The notes under the pieces are model-generated. The model was not told where the DNA came from. It saw only the letters and a program-made list of their open reading frames with translations, and ran no database searches. A program made the translations under genes and the position numbers. Source: JBDKTK01 sp039680225 (lineage in GTDB: Bacteria > Desulfobacterota > Syntrophia > Syntrophales > UBA4778). Taken from it: a stretch of 16,178 bases of DNA. Below, piece after piece: positions 1 to 6,045 of this stretch. The stretch is from contig JBDKTK010000374.1 in NCBI GenBank assembly GCA_039680225.1, positions 1 to 16,178 of the forward strand, written 5' to 3'. Each line of letters opens with the position of its first letter. The first letter of the stretch is position 1.

Positions 1-1011
1 AACGCTGGAAAAAAGCGGAAAGAAAAAATTGCCCGTCTTCTGAAGATGCATGCGAACAAGCGGGAACGGAGTGAGGAAACGGGAGCGGGAAGCATAATAG
101 CAGTGATGGGACTAAAGGACACCACCACGGGCGATACAATCTGCGACGAAAACAATCCGATAATCCTGGAGACCATCGAGTTATACGAGCCTGTTATAAG
201 CCAGGCCATTGAGGCGCGCACCCCGGCAGACCAGGACAAGCTTACCGAGGCCCTCGCCAAACTGATGGAAGAGGACCCCACGCTCAAGGTCAAATATGAC
301 GATGAAACGGCCCAGACGATTATTTCGGGAATGGGCGAGCTCCACCTGGAGATCGTTATTGACCGCCTAATCCGGGAATTCAAGGTCCACGTAAATGTCG
401 GCAGGCCGCGCGTCGTTTATCGCGAGACAATCAGTAAGGTTGCCGAAGCGGATGCAAGGTTCGAAAAAGAGCTCGGCGAGAAAAAGCATTTCGGCCATGT
501 AAAGCTGCGGGTTGAGCCGCAGGAGCGGGGCCGGGGCGTCCAGATCGAGGACAGAATGGATCCCGCCGAGGTGCCGCCTGAATTTCACGATGTCGTGAAG
601 GAAGCGATAAATGAGGCCACCTTGAGCGGCATAAAATCGGGCTACCCCATGCTCGACCTCAAGATCACCATGACAGGAGGCTCGTTCAAGGAAGGCGAGT
701 CTTCCGCAATCGGCTACAAGATAGCGACCGCGGCGGCTTTCCGGGAGGCGTGCTCCAAGGCAGGCCCGGTTCTCCTGGAGCCGGTGATGAAAGTCAATAT
801 CATCACCCCCGCGGAATTCACAGGCGAAGTGATCGGAGACGTCAACTCGCGCAGGGGTTTGATCGAGGGGATCTCAAACCGCGGCGCCGTCTGCGAGATA
901 CTGGCAAAAATACCCTTAAAAGAGATGTTCGGATATTCTACCGACCTGCGCTCGGCCACCCAGGGCAGGGCGGTGTTCACGATGCATTTCCTGGAATACG
1001 ACAAAATCTGA
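1..1011 (+). CDS. fusA: Elongation factor G, C-terminal portion (5' end outside window)
   Basis: Translation elongation factor G, the cytoplasmic GTPase that moves tRNAs and mRNA through the ribosome. Frame 1 is open from the first base, so the gene starts before the window and the ATG at 46 is internal. The 336 visible residues cover the end of domain II onward. Visible marks are the MHANKRE segment, TTTGDT, the domain III signature ISGMGELHLEI, the domain IV stretch NVGRPRVVYRETI, and a domain V ending in PLKEMFGYSTDLRS and TQGRAVFTMHF. The GTPase domain lies outside the window. No ribosomal-protein or tuf genes follow, so this may be a stand-alone copy (fusA2-like) rather than the str-operon gene; that point is inference. 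Family assignment is certain; which paralogue is not. Confidence 0.95.
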   Translation, partial: NAGKKRKEKIARLLKMHANKRERSEETGAGSIIAVMGLKDTTTGDTICDENNPIILETIELYEPVISQAIEARTPADQDKLTEALAKLMEEDPTLKVKYDDETAQTIISGMGELHLEIVIDRLIREFKVHVNVGRPRVVYRETISKVAEADARFEKELGEKKHFGHVKLRVEPQERGRGVQIEDRMDPAEVPPEFHDVVKEAINEATLSGIKSGYPMLDLKITMTGGSFKEGESSAIGYKIATAAAFREACSKAGPVLLEPVMKVNIITPAEFTGEVIGDVNSRRGLIEGISNRGAVCEILAKIPLKEMFGYSTDLRSATQGRAVFTMHFLEYDKI

Positions 1012-1193
1012 ACAATTCCAGCAGACTCGTGATGAAAACCAATAATTATAAATTGATGAAACTGATTTCGAGATCGGGTGCCGCGTCCTGGCCAACCCGG
1101 CAAAGCTCATGAGCACGAGTTTCAGGAAAGCGGACGAGGATATTGTGAAACTGTCCACCGTGTTGACAATAGTTTTGAAAAGCTGAGGGGCAA

Positions 1194-3368
1194 ATGTCAG
1201 AAAAGGCGGCAAGTCCGACATCGAGGAAAGGTTCTTTATTTACGATAGACAAGGACAAGCTGATAAGGAGCATTTACAGGATCAGCACGTTTCTCACCTC
1301 GCCGCAGAATGTCGATGAGATTTCCCAGAACATTTTCGTCAGCGAATTCCACAGTTCCGCATTCTCTGATTCCCAATCCTACCTGGATGAAATAGTTAAA
1401 AAAATCCTCGATGAGACAGTCGATAATCTCGGGTTCGACAGAGGCATAATCTGCTTTCTTGATGAAGCCAGGGAGAACCTGGTCACGAAGGTCGTAAAGA
1501 ATTATGACCCGGTGGAAACGCACCGTGCCATGTCGCAGCCTTTGAACCTGGCGAAACACGACTGCTTCGAAACCAGGGTGGCGAAGACGGGCCAGTACAT
1601 CACCCTGGAGGACCCCGAAAACGATCCCCGGATCACCGAAACCGACAGGAAGATCACCAGATTCTACAAACGGGGTTCGACATTCTATGCCCCTTTCAAT
1701 ATTGATGATGAAGTGATCGGAATCATAGCCGTGTGGACCAAGGACAAGACGCTTTTCTCGCCGGAAGAAATAGACATCCTGCTGACCTTTGCAAACCAGA
1801 TAAGCATTATCATTCATTTGACGCGGCTTTTTGAGAACAACCGCGACAAAATACATCAGCTCCTTATCCTGCAGAAGGCAGTTGCGGAACTTAATTCCAG
1901 CTACCTCCTGGAGAGCCTCCATGATATCCTCCTGAGGAACGCCCTGAACCTCGGCGCGGCGGAGAGGGGGCTTCTGTATTTCCTGGATGATGAAAAGTTC
2001 GAGTGCTTTGTCAGAGAAGGCAATAAACTGGACAATGTTGTCCTGGAACAGGGATGCGGCCAGCGGATCGAGCACAGCATAGTCAAGAAAGCAATGACTA
2101 CCGAGGCGATCACGGTGCAAACGCCCTTTCCCAACTCGGCCCTGAAGCCTATTTTCGGCGGCTATGAGTCGGAGATTGCCCTGCCGTTGAAGATAAAAGA
2201 CAAGTTCAAAGGAGTCCTGTACCTTTCCAGGAAGGAAGGGATGTTTACCCAGGACCAGATCAACGCCCTCGACATCCTGGTCAAGAACGCGGCGGCATCC
2301 TATGATAATGCCATCATGCACTCCCTGCTTTCCCTGGAAGCCAAGTCGCTTAAATCGGAGGTGGAGAAGCTAAAGGAAAGAGAGGACCTGCTGCTCGGTT
2401 TTCATAACATAATCGGGAAGTCCAAGCAGATGCAGGGGATATTCCATATAATCCAGGAAGTGGCAAAGCATGACACCAACATCCTTATCCAGGGTGAAAG
2501 CGGCACCGGTAAAGAGCTGATAGCCAGGGCAATCCACAGGCAGAGCTCAAGGAACGCAAAACGCTTTGTGGAGGTGAACTGCGCGGCGATACCCGGGTCT
2601 TTGCTCGAAAGCGAACTTTTCGGCTACGAGGCCGGGGCATTTACCGACGCCAAGAGAAGGAAACTGGGACTCCTCGAATATGCAAGCGGCGGGACCCTGC
2701 TGCTTGATGAAATCGGGGATATGAGCATGCCCCTGCAGGCGAAATTCCTGAGGATGCTGGAAGACGGCCATATCAGGAGGTTGGGTGGGAACGAAAACTT
2801 ATCTGTGGATGTCAGGTTCATTTTCTCGACTAATAAGGACCTGGTTAAAATGGTTTCGGCGGGCTCATTCCGCGAGGACCTCTTTTACAGGATAAGGGTC
2901 GTGCCCATTCTTCTTCCCCCCCTGAGGGAGCGCGTGGAAGACGTTATCCTGCTGGCGAGGTATTATGTCGAGGAGTTCAACAAAAAGCTGAATAAAAAGG
3001 TCAGGGGATTCAGCAAAGATTCCGAGGAAATATTGAAAAAATATCCCTGGCCGGGAAATGTCAGGGAACTCAGGAACATAATTGAAAGGATAATGATCCT
3101 GCAGAACATCGGCAAAGTGATCCTGCCGGAGAACCTTCCTGCAGAATTGAAAACAGCAATGCCCCTTGACGCGGGCAACTATATGCCTGATTTCCAAAAC
3201 ACGATTGATTTTAAGACAACCATAGAAAAAATGACTAATGACATCAGGCAGAGAATTCTTTTATCGGCGCTGGAGCGCGGAAAAGGGAAGAAATCAGCCG
3301 CGGCAAAATTGCTGGGGATATCCAGATACACGATGATCAGGGAACTCAAAAAAATAGGGAAGGCCTAA
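1194..3368 (+). CDS. Sigma-54-dependent transcriptional activator, GAF-GAF-AAA+-Fis HTH
   Basis: A 724-residue bacterial enhancer-binding protein that would use ATP to open promoters bound by sigma-54 polymerase. Two GAF-type sensory regions lie at about 60-210 and 222-375, followed by a charged coiled coil (376-400). The AAA+ core spans about 407-640, with Walker A GESGTGKE (434-441), the sigma-54-contacting loop GAFTDA (481-486), Walker B LLLDEIGD (Asp505-Glu506), the FREDLFYR segment near 559 and PWPGNVREL. A Fis-type helix-turn-helix (SAAAKLLGISRYTMIRELKK) closes the protein. The loop reads GAFTDA rather than consensus GAFTGA, a variant that usually keeps function. There is no receiver domain, so control is probably by a small molecule or partner at the GAF domains. 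The start has GAGGGG just upstream. The gene lies directly before a sigma-54-type promoter and structured RNA, its likely target. The ligand is unknown. Confidence 0.93.
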   Translation: MSEKAASPTSRKGSLFTIDKDKLIRSIYRISTFLTSPQNVDEISQNIFVSEFHSSAFSDSQSYLDEIVKKILDETVDNLGFDRGIICFLDEARENLVTKVVKNYDPVETHRAMSQPLNLAKHDCFETRVAKTGQYITLEDPENDPRITETDRKITRFYKRGSTFYAPFNIDDEVIGIIAVWTKDKTLFSPEEIDILLTFANQISIIIHLTRLFENNRDKIHQLLILQKAVAELNSSYLLESLHDILLRNALNLGAAERGLLYFLDDEKFECFVREGNKLDNVVLEQGCGQRIEHSIVKKAMTTEAITVQTPFPNSALKPIFGGYESEIALPLKIKDKFKGVLYLSRKEGMFTQDQINALDILVKNAAASYDNAIMHSLLSLEAKSLKSEVEKLKEREDLLLGFHNIIGKSKQMQGIFHIIQEVAKHDTNILIQGESGTGKELIARAIHRQSSRNAKRFVEVNCAAIPGSLLESELFGYEAGAFTDAKRRKLGLLEYASGGTLLLDEIGDMSMPLQAKFLRMLEDGHIRRLGGNENLSVDVRFIFSTNKDLVKMVSAGSFREDLFYRIRVVPILLPPLRERVEDVILLARYYVEEFNKKLNKKVRGFSKDSEEILKKYPWPGNVRELRNIIERIMILQNIGKVILPENLPAELKTAMPLDAGNYMPDFQNTIDFKTTIEKMTNDIRQRILLSALERGKGKKSAAAKLLGISRYTMIRELKKIGKA

Positions 3369-3618
3369 ATGCGTGCGATCTGTGCACAATATGTGCTTAA
3401 TTCGCACGATTACGTGTAGATAGAGCAAATTTGCCCCAAAATTTGTAATTCATGTTCGAATTACGCACGGTTTGTCCCGTCTGAATCACTCAAAACAACT
3501 GATTTTAGCAATCCACAGACATAGTTATTACATCTCAATTTTTCCGAATTAACTCTTAAGTGCTTGAAATATCTAAAATAAATCAGAATAGATTTACTTC
3601 TGAATAGCATCTCAAAAG
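3369..3618. promoter_or_regulatory. AT-rich gap with GTGC/GCAC dyad cluster: candidate enhancer region for the sigma-54 promoter
   Basis: No gene is seen here. Just after the regulator stop codon there is a cluster of dyads: CGTGCGA (3372-3378) with TCGCACG (3402-3408), the palindrome TGTGCACA (3381-3388), GCACA (3384-3388) with TGTGC (3392-3396), and CACG-ATTA-CGTG (3405-3416). A related ACGCACGG lies at 3463-3470. Nearer the promoter are two overlapping inverted repeats, TAAATC/GATTTA (3579-3584/3591-3596) and TCAGAA/TTCTGA (3583-3588/3598-3603). The first cluster would lie about 230-275 bp upstream of the predicted RNA start, within the range used by enhancer-binding proteins. That it binds the adjacent regulator is inference. 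No convincing IHF site was found. Confidence 0.45.
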
Positions 3619-3634
3619 TGGCATATTATTTGCT
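3619..3634 (+). promoter_or_regulatory. Sigma-54 (-24/-12) promoter
   Basis: The sequence TGGCATATTATTTGCT matches the sigma-54 consensus (TGGCAC, five bases, TTGCW) with the invariant GG and GC at exactly the required spacing. The only clear departure is T for C at the sixth position. It predicts a transcription start near 3645 on the + strand. No protein-coding gene lies downstream on this strand before the terminator at 3802-3833, so the product would be an RNA. It sits about 250 bp after the stop codon of a sigma-54 activator, which strengthens the call. Confidence 0.8.
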
Positions 3635-3644
3635 CATATATAAA

Positions 3645-3833
3645 CCGTAATCGGGACCAGTTCTAAAAGAATTTTGGATAGGCCTTAAGCGAAAGATGGT
3701 TATCTTTCGATGTTATCTCGGTGGATGGTTTTGATTCCCTCCTTTCCATCCACCGACCCCCTTAAGGTTATCTGGAAGCGAACCTTCCAGTTTATATACA
3801 GGGTGGATGACGTTGGGCATCCACCTTTTTATT
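3645..3833 (+). ncRNA. Candidate structured small RNA, sigma-54-driven, with own terminator
   Basis: A non-coding transcript of about 190 nt is predicted from the promoter at 3619-3634 to the terminator. Perfect stems visible by eye are P1 CCTTAAG/CTTAAGG (3683-3689/3761-3767), P2 CGAAAGAT/ATCTTTCG with loop GGTT (3690-3709), P3 CGGTGGATGG/CCATCCACCG (3719-3728/3746-3755, 17-nt loop), P4 CTGGAAG/CTTCCAG (3772-3778/3784-3790) and the terminator stem. P1 encloses P2 and P3, making a three-way junction with P2 abutting P1. The P3 loop is pyrimidine-rich (TTTTGATTCCCTCCTTT) and contains CCTCCTTT, the anti-Shine-Dalgarno sequence. GTTATCT occurs three times. I do not recognise a known RNA family. 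The alternative is that it is only the 3' UTR of the upstream regulator mRNA, but the promoter argues for a separate transcript. Confidence 0.72.
3802..3833 (+). terminator. Rho-independent terminator of the structured RNA
   Basis: An 8-bp perfect stem GGTGGATG/CATCCACC (3802-3809/3818-3825) with an 8-nt loop is followed by TTTTTATTT on the + strand. The minus strand has no T-run after the stem, so it points one way. The same eight-base word is present in stem P3 of the RNA (3720-3727), which allows a competing pairing. Confidence 0.85.
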
Positions 3834-3841
3834 TAACGGTC

Positions 3842-4252
3842 TTATTCAGCGGGTGTGTTTTTGGCCGGATGTGAGAGTACGGTGAAAAAAGCCGCCAGGC
3901 CTTTCCTGAGCGCGCCGGCGTTGCCGAGAAGTTTCATTAAAGGCCCCGCCAAGTGGTCCAGGATGACCTTTTCATAATTGAATACATAATCGAACAAGGT
4001 CCGTGTCCGGGAAAGGGCGAGCGCGAGGGATTCAACTTGCAAGCGGATTGATTGCGAAGAAACAAACAGTGAGGAGAGGATCTCTTCGAGCTTGGCAAGA
4101 AATTCAGGCAGCTTGGAATTCAAAGTTTCCAGACTGGCTTCTATCGCCTTGGCAGTGCGACGGGCCTGCCAGAAGAACATTGCTGCGGACAAAGTAAGGA
4201 TCAAGAAAGAAAAGGCGATTATCGTCAGGCTCCACTCTATTGCCATTTTCAT
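3842..4252 (-). CDS. DUF948-like single-pass membrane protein
   Basis: A 136-residue protein with one strong N-terminal membrane segment (about residues 7-29, IIAFSFLILTLSAAMFFW) followed by an amphipathic helical stretch. This is the layout of DUF948-type (YtxG-like) envelope or stress proteins. No catalytic motif is visible. It follows the YtxH-like gene by 21 nt and is probably co-transcribed with it and the patatin-like gene; YtxH and DUF948 proteins often occur together. The start is ambiguous: GGGGG lies 3 nt before the first ATG and about 9 nt before a second ATG two codons later, so translation may begin at 4246 (MAIEW). The family call rests on architecture and neighbour rather than a clear signature. 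Confidence 0.7.
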   Translation of the reverse strand: MKMAIEWSLTIIAFSFLILTLSAAMFFWQARRTAKAIEASLETLNSKLPEFLAKLEEILSSLFVSSQSIRLQVESLALALSRTRTLFDYVFNYEKVILDHLAGPLMKLLGNAGALRKGLAAFFTVLSHPAKNTPAE

Positions 4253-4273
4253 TACCCCCTGCTCTTGAGAAAT

Positions 4274-4585
4274 CTATTCTTTTTTGGTCTCGTGATAAGC
4301 CTTCAGTCCCGCCGCCACGGCCTGCGTAAAACGGCCGCCTTCTGCTGAGGACTGAGAATCCCCGGCCATGCTGTTTACGGCTGCATTCCTGGCTGCTTCG
4401 AATACTTCGGTAGTCTTCTCCAGGCCTTTGTCATATTCCTCTCTCGCCAGCTTCATAAGTTCATCCGTCTTGTTGCATATGTCAGCCCTGGTTTCCCTGC
4501 CGCTTTTGGGCGCCAGCAGCAGTCCGGCGACTGCGCCAATCAGCCCGCCGATAATCAATCCTTTCAGAAAATTGCCGTCAGACAT
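4274..4585 (-). CDS. YtxH-like protein
   Basis: A 103-residue protein with a Gly-rich N-terminal membrane segment (about 6-24) running straight into GLLLAPKSGRETR, the hallmark of the YtxH family, and then a charged helical tail. Family members are small, membrane-associated and often linked to general stress; the molecular role is not established. A strong ribosome-binding site, AAAGGGAGGGG, precedes the ATG. The gene starts 30 nt after the patatin-like gene stops and 21 nt before the DUF948-like gene, so the three probably form one unit. The ribosome-binding site is complementary to the P3 loop of the structured RNA at 3645-3833. Confidence 0.88.
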   Translation of the reverse strand: MSDGNFLKGLIIGGLIGAVAGLLLAPKSGRETRADICNKTDELMKLAREEYDKGLEKTTEVFEAARNAAVNSMAGDSQSSAEGGRFTQAVAAGLKAYHETKKE

Positions 4586-4615
4586 TGTACCCCTCCCTTT
4601 CTGGAATAGTTGGAC

Positions 4616-5494
4616 TTACAACCTGTTTTCGTCTCTAAGCTTCTTCAAGACTCCCTGGATTGCAGGCATTGCAATCAACGCGGCTTTCTCTCCCTCCAGA
4701 ATGGCCTCATGCCTCCGGTCGAAATCCGCCGACCCTATCGCGCTTACCTTGGGCTTAATGACAATGTCGGCAGTGGGAGTCTGAAGGGCGCTGATCCGTG
4801 AATACATTATATCAATGGCCTGCAGAATGGTAGCCATGAGCCCCTGGGGAAGGGATGGCTGCAGGCCTGCCGATATATCAACGGCAATTACAACATCTGC
4901 CCCGTATCTGCGGGCCGCATTCACGGCAACGGGACTGACCACGCCCCCGTCCACATACATGTTGTTTCCGAGCACAACCGGCTTGAATACCCCCGGGATA
5001 GAGCAGCTGGCCCTTACCGCGGTCCCCGTATTCCCGGTGCCGAATACGACCTCTCCTCCGGTCCTGATATCAGTGGCAACAGCATAGAACGGAATCTTAA
5101 GTTTTTCCATCGGCGTATTGCCGAGCATGAAATTAACATAATTTTCCAGCTTCTCGCCTTTGAGAAATCCACTATCAGGAATTATGAAATCAGCGACATG
5201 GCTCTTGTCGAGCTGAAAGGCTATTTCCTGGAGTTGAAAAGAATTGTATCCGTAAGCATAAAGGCTGCCGACAAAACTCCCGGCGCTGGTCCCTACAATC
5301 ATATGGATGGGAACCCTGTTTGCCTCCAGCACTTTAATGACCCCAACATGGGCAAAACCCTTTGACGCGCCCGCACCGAGCACGAGGGCAATCTTGGCGG
5401 GCTTGGCCGGGACAACGGGGGGAACTGCTTTGGGCGTACAGGAACAAATCAGGAATAAAACTGCTGAGACGATCAAGACAATTCTAATTTTCAT
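4616..5494 (-). CDS. Patatin-like phospholipase family lipoprotein (RssA/NTE type)
   Basis: A 292-residue predicted serine acyl hydrolase anchored as a lipoprotein. The signal peptide (MKIRIVLIVSAVLFLICSC) ends in a lipobox with the lipidated Cys at 19, followed by a short Pro/Ala/Val linker. The patatin core shows the oxyanion-hole loop GAGASKG (40-46), the nucleophile elbow GTSAG (68-72, Ser70) and the second catalytic residue in DGG (Asp182). The Ser-Asp dyad is therefore complete. Substrate is unknown; family members cleave acyl esters of phospholipids or lysophospholipids. The frame is open upstream to 5554, but the extra residues would cross a terminator hairpin and precede the signal peptide, so the ATG at 5494 is chosen. 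It has only a weak ribosome-binding site. It heads the unit with the YtxH- and DUF948-like genes. Confidence 0.87.
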   Translation of the reverse strand: MKIRIVLIVSAVLFLICSCTPKAVPPVVPAKPAKIALVLGAGASKGFAHVGVIKVLEANRVPIHMIVGTSAGSFVGSLYAYGYNSFQLQEIAFQLDKSHVADFIIPDSGFLKGEKLENYVNFMLGNTPMEKLKIPFYAVATDIRTGGEVVFGTGNTGTAVRASCSIPGVFKPVVLGNNMYVDGGVVSPVAVNAARRYGADVVIAVDISAGLQPSLPQGLMATILQAIDIMYSRISALQTPTADIVIKPKVSAIGSADFDRRHEAILEGEKAALIAMPAIQGVLKKLRDENRL

Positions 5495-5505
5495 TTTTCG
5501 GACCC

Positions 5506-5542
5506 ATAAAAAACAACCGAGCATTCTTTCGGAATGCTCGGT
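5506..5542 (-). terminator. Rho-independent terminator after the Ala/Pro lipoprotein gene
   Basis: An 11-bp perfect stem (5516-5526/5532-5542; core CCGAGCATTC/GAATGCTCGG) with a 5-nt loop is followed on the minus strand by TTGTTTTTTA. It ends the gene at 5568-5795. It finishes only about 12 nt before the start codon of the patatin-like gene, so that gene depends on read-through or on a promoter I cannot see. Confidence 0.88.
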
Positions 5543-5567
5543 CGTTATTTCCATAAAAATCTGGATA

Positions 5568-5795
5568 TTACTTCTTGGGCGCTTCGGCCGGTTTCGCCGG
5601 TGCTGGTGCCGCCGGAGCTGCCTTGTCCGGAGCTGCTGGAGCTGCTCCCGGTGCCGGGGCCGGTGCTGGGGCCGGTGCCGGTGCCGCTGCGGGCGCCTCA
5701 GGCTTCTTGGGCTCCTCTGGCTTCTTGCATGCGATTGTTAAGGAGAACGCCACCACGAGAAATATCGCGCAAATTAATGCCAAAACCTTCTTCAT
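5568..5795 (-). CDS. Small Ala/Pro-rich lipoprotein, hypothetical
   Basis: A 75-residue protein with a lysine-led signal peptide and hydrophobic core ending in SLTIAC, a lipobox-like site although Thr at -3 is atypical. The mature part is Lys/Pro/Glu-rich, then an uninterrupted alternating Ala-Pro run, then more Ala/Pro with scattered Lys. Such sequences form extended rods and act as spacers in the envelope; no function can be assigned. The ribosome-binding site AAAGGAGGTG is a near-perfect match to the 16S tail at good spacing, and a strong terminator follows, which suggests a highly expressed monocistronic gene. The Ala-Pro run is encoded by a near-exact hexamer array. Confidence 0.8.
   Translation of the reverse strand: MKKVLALICAIFLVVAFSLTIACKKPEEPKKPEAPAAAPAPAPAPAPAPGAAPAAPDKAAPAAPAPAKPAEAPKK
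5650..5685. repeat. GGTGCC/GGGGCC hexamer array encoding (Ala-Pro)n
   Basis: Six consecutive hexamers read GGTGCC, GGGGCC, GGTGCT, GGGGCC, GGTGCC, GGTGCC on the + strand. On the coding (minus) strand they give alternating Ala and Pro. A length change by one unit would keep the frame, so the copy number could vary between strains. Confidence 0.85.
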
Positions 5796-5840
5796 TACGA
5801 TTTCACCTCCTTTACAAAATGTGTCCTGAAATTGTTGGGA

Positions 5841-5869
5841 AGGCTAAAGTAAATTTAGCCTCTTGTCAA
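5841..5869 (-). promoter_or_regulatory. Possible promoter/operator of the lipoprotein gene
   Basis: On the minus strand a perfect TTGACA (5869-5864) lies upstream of the lipoprotein gene. It is followed by the inverted repeat GGCTAAA/TTTAGCC (5842-5848/5854-5860), which occupies the spacer and -10 area. The -10 match is poor (TAGCCT at 17 bp), so either an activator is needed or this is not the true promoter. Confidence 0.3.
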
Positions 5870-5959
5870 GAGAATTTTTTTCAATTTTCACAGTAGTATA
5901 GGGCCTGAAATCATTGTTAAAGTGAATGTACCAACAAACCCGAAAATGCCTGTTTTCCC

Positions 5960-5987
5960 TTGACATGACGGAAGCCTTTCAAATAAG
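5960..5987 (+). promoter_or_regulatory. Possible sigma-70 promoter for the PcaC-like gene
   Basis: TTGACA (5960-5965) is followed after 16 bp by AATAAG (5982-5987), which matches four of six -10 positions. It lies about 60 bp upstream of the start codon at 6046, with no other gene between. It is a plausible constitutive promoter of modest strength. Confidence 0.4.
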
Positions 5988-6045
5988 TTCTCGAAACTGA
6001 ATAATGACGCAATCTCAAAAATAAACAAAACCAGGAGGAATGATC

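Noticed and set aside
1163..1168. TTGACA just upstream of the sigma-54 activator gene as its promoter
   Set aside because: Only about 25 bp from the start codon, so a -10 would overlap the ribosome-binding site.
1109..1186. A 25-codon frame (MSTSFRKADEDIVKL...) ending just before the sigma-54 activator, with a protein-like open stretch upstream to about 1052
   Set aside because: No ribosome-binding site before the ATG, very short, and no recognisable family. It could be a leader peptide or a decayed gene end, but this cannot be supported from sequence alone.
1236..2321. Long (361-codon) open frame antisense to the sigma-54 activator
   Set aside because: A mirror of codon bias in the real gene; no family features, and the + strand protein is unambiguous.
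3719..3825. The repeated GGTGGATG/CATCCACC arms as a CRISPR or mobile-element inverted repeat
   Set aside because: Only two copies of unequal context with no spacers, transposase or target duplication; pairing in an RNA with a terminator explains them better.
3645..3833. Reading the structured RNA as a riboswitch, 6S RNA, SRP RNA or tmRNA
   Set aside because: No + strand gene follows for a riboswitch to control. The fold is a three-way junction plus two hairpins, not the long bulged rod of 6S RNA, and there is no SRP tetraloop domain, tRNA-like end or tag frame.
5495..5554. Twenty-residue N-terminal extension of the patatin-like protein
   Set aside because: It would start before a terminator hairpin, has no ribosome-binding site, and would bury a good lipoprotein signal peptide that begins at 5494.
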